Assembly: GCA_017478225.1 (NCBI GenBank)
Contig: JAFVDX010000002.1
Span: 124,001 to 188,000 of the forward strand
DNA from: Paludibacteraceae bacterium
GTDB lineage: Bacteria; Bacteroidota; Bacteroidia; Bacteroidales; Paludibacteraceae
Length of the DNA: 64,000 nucleotides
Direction of reading: 5' to 3'
Made by a program: the position numbers and the translations under genes
Shown: positions 62,874 to 64,000 of the stretch, in pieces
Numbering within the stretch: position 1 is the first letter of the stretch
Layout of the letters: each line of letters starts with the position of its first letter
Notes under the pieces: model-generated
What the model was told of the DNA's origin: nothing
The model's input: the letters and a program-made list of their open reading frames with translations, nothing else
Database searches by the model: none

Positions 62874-64000
62874 ATGAATTTACTTACAATTACATGCGCC
62901 GTATTGTTGTCTATTCCTGCGTCCGTAGAAACGGATACAACGGATTTACAAATAGAAGAAGTAACTGTGACTGCTCCACATCGGCATGTTAGTTACATTG
63001 TTTCACAGAGCAGCGTGGAGGTGGATGCAGACTATGTAACCACACAGATGCAAGGTTCGTTGGCAAAGAGCCTGGAGTCAATAGCCGGTGTGCAGGCTTC
63101 TTCGATCGGTTCGGGACTATCAAGACCCGCCATCCGTGGCTTAGGATTCAACCGTCTGGCTATCATCCACGACGGAATCCGACATGAAGGACAACAATGG
63201 GGCGATGACCACGGACTGGAGATTGACCAGTTCGCTATAGATAATATCGAGATTATCAAAGGGGCTTCTGCTCTTTTGTACGGCTCTGACGCAGTTGGTG
63301 GAGCCATATTATTAAGCTCAAAGTCCAAAAGTTCGATATGCGAAGAGAAATCTATCAGCGGTTCGACTCATATATTCGCACGAAGCAACAACACGCTTAT
63401 TGGAGTCTCTACACAAGTAGAAGGAACGAGAAAATCTCTCCATTCAACATCATCACCTCATACTTTTTATTGGCGTCTAAATGCCACTTATCAAGATTAC
63501 GGCGATTATAGTGTTCCAACAGATAGTTTTGAGTACTACTCTTATCGCATACCTCTATATAAACGCACCTTGCGCAACACGGCAGGTCGTGAGGCTGACG
63601 GTTCGCTTATGCTGGGCTATAATACGCGCCATTGGCACACTTGTTTGCGTGTCTATGAGACATGGTCTCAGAGCGGCTTCTTTGCCAATGCTCATGGGCT
63701 GGAGGTGCGCTTGTCAGATATAGACTACGACCATAGTCAGCGGGATATAGACCTGCCCAAACAATCTGTCAATCATCTTAAAATGCTCTGGCATACGGCG
63801 TATATTCATGACAATTGGGGCATGGAGGTAGATGCCGCATGGCAGCATAACCTGCGTCGCGAGGAGTCAGAACCTGTATCGCACGGCTATATGCCCACCC
63901 CACCTAATAGCATGGAGCGGCAGTTTAGCAAACATACTGCCACAATAAATGCTTCTGCCCGGTGGAATGTAGCAGCAAAACACACCTTACGGTTTGGGTT
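62874..64000 (+). CDS. TonB-dependent outer-membrane receptor (partial)
   Basis: The frame opens at ATG 62874 and runs off the window (375 codons visible). A short signal peptide (LLTITCAVLLSIPASV) is followed by a TonB-box-like segment EEVTVTAP. The plug domain has SLAKSLESIAGVQ, RPAIRGLGFNRLAIIHDGIR, IDNIEIIKGASALLYGSDAVGG and the first barrel strands. GQQWGDDHGLEID in the plug is typical of receptors annotated for metal or heme uptake. The His/Cys-rich small protein upstream supports a metal-related substrate, but this is not decisive. Confidence 0.9.
   Translation, partial: MNLLTITCAVLLSIPASVETDTTDLQIEEVTVTAPHRHVSYIVSQSSVEVDADYVTTQMQGSLAKSLESIAGVQASSIGSGLSRPAIRGLGFNRLAIIHDGIRHEGQQWGDDHGLEIDQFAIDNIEIIKGASALLYGSDAVGGAILLSSKSKSSICEEKSISGSTHIFARSNNTLIGVSTQVEGTRKSLHSTSSPHTFYWRLNATYQDYGDYSVPTDSFEYYSYRIPLYKRTLRNTAGREADGSLMLGYNTRHWHTCLRVYETWSQSGFFANAHGLEVRLSDIDYDHSQRDIDLPKQSVNHLKMLWHTAYIHDNWGMEVDAAWQHNLRREESEPVSHGYMPTPPNSMERQFSKHTATINASARWNVAAKHTLRFG

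Overview
The window is AT-rich chromosomal DNA from a member of the Bacteroidetes, most likely order Bacteroidales. The evidence is: promoters of the TTTG / TAnnTTTG type about 20 bp apart; weak or absent Shine-Dalgarno sequences; type IX secretion genes porU and porV; a secreted protein with a gliding-motility (CHU_C) C-terminal domain; a short type-K SerA next to serC; and a TonB-dependent receptor. I cannot name the genus. No rRNA, tRNA or CRISPR array was recognised.

Region 1 (1-24050) is ordinary core genome: serC end, serA, a T9SS cargo protein, LMW phosphatase, gpsA, lon, sufE, aroK, ispF, porV-porU with a degenerate FAH-fold gene, ispE, rel/spoT, a DUF1573 protein, meaB, serB, a bile-acid-type symporter and an exported arginine-deiminase-like protein. 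A small structured transcript with its own promoter and terminator lies before lon.

Region 2 (24465-30200) holds a large FAD/Fe-S oxidoreductase, a DUF5131 gene, a decayed gene end, an exported flavodoxin and an acetyltransferase. Small palindromic elements sit directly behind stop codons here.

Region 3 (30261-43818) looks like one operon broken by two islands. Its four parts are an amino-acid ABC receptor/permease, an ABC ATPase with an RsbW-like tail, a membrane SpoIIE phosphatase with a kinase domain, and a STAS antagonist. Together they suggest nutrient sensing linked to a partner-switching pathway. Island 1 (31.7-37.3 kb) carries a broken KilA-N gene, a DUF1016 remnant, a structured RNA, an EcoRI-type adenine methylase, a DUF262-HNH nuclease and a STAND-like ATPase. 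Island 2 (38.4-41.1 kb) carries a decayed kinase-like gene, a four-helix-bundle gene, a second copy of the same structured RNA and a second DUF262-HNH nuclease with no methylase. The two RNA copies keep the same helices through compensatory base changes. The RNA plus DUF262-HNH unit is the best candidate here for an undescribed system. Both nuclease genes also contain palindromic repeats inserted in frame.

Region 4 (43875-60364) is accessory metabolism and envelope: an acyltransferase, a frameshifted DUF362 lipoprotein, a beta-carbonic anhydrase, and an RND efflux locus. In that locus the pump and outer-membrane factor are one 1499-residue protein, preceded by five overlapping mini-ORFs. An outer-membrane protein, a TamB protein fused to a TamA/BamA-type barrel, a CPA2 antiporter and a Nudix hydrolase follow.

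Region 5 (60365-64000) has another palindromic element, an orphan copy of the mobile promoter-leader seen in island 1, three 33-bp-spaced repeats before an AAA ATPase, a fourth palindromic element, a small Cys/His-rich membrane protein and the start of a TonB-dependent receptor cut by the window edge.
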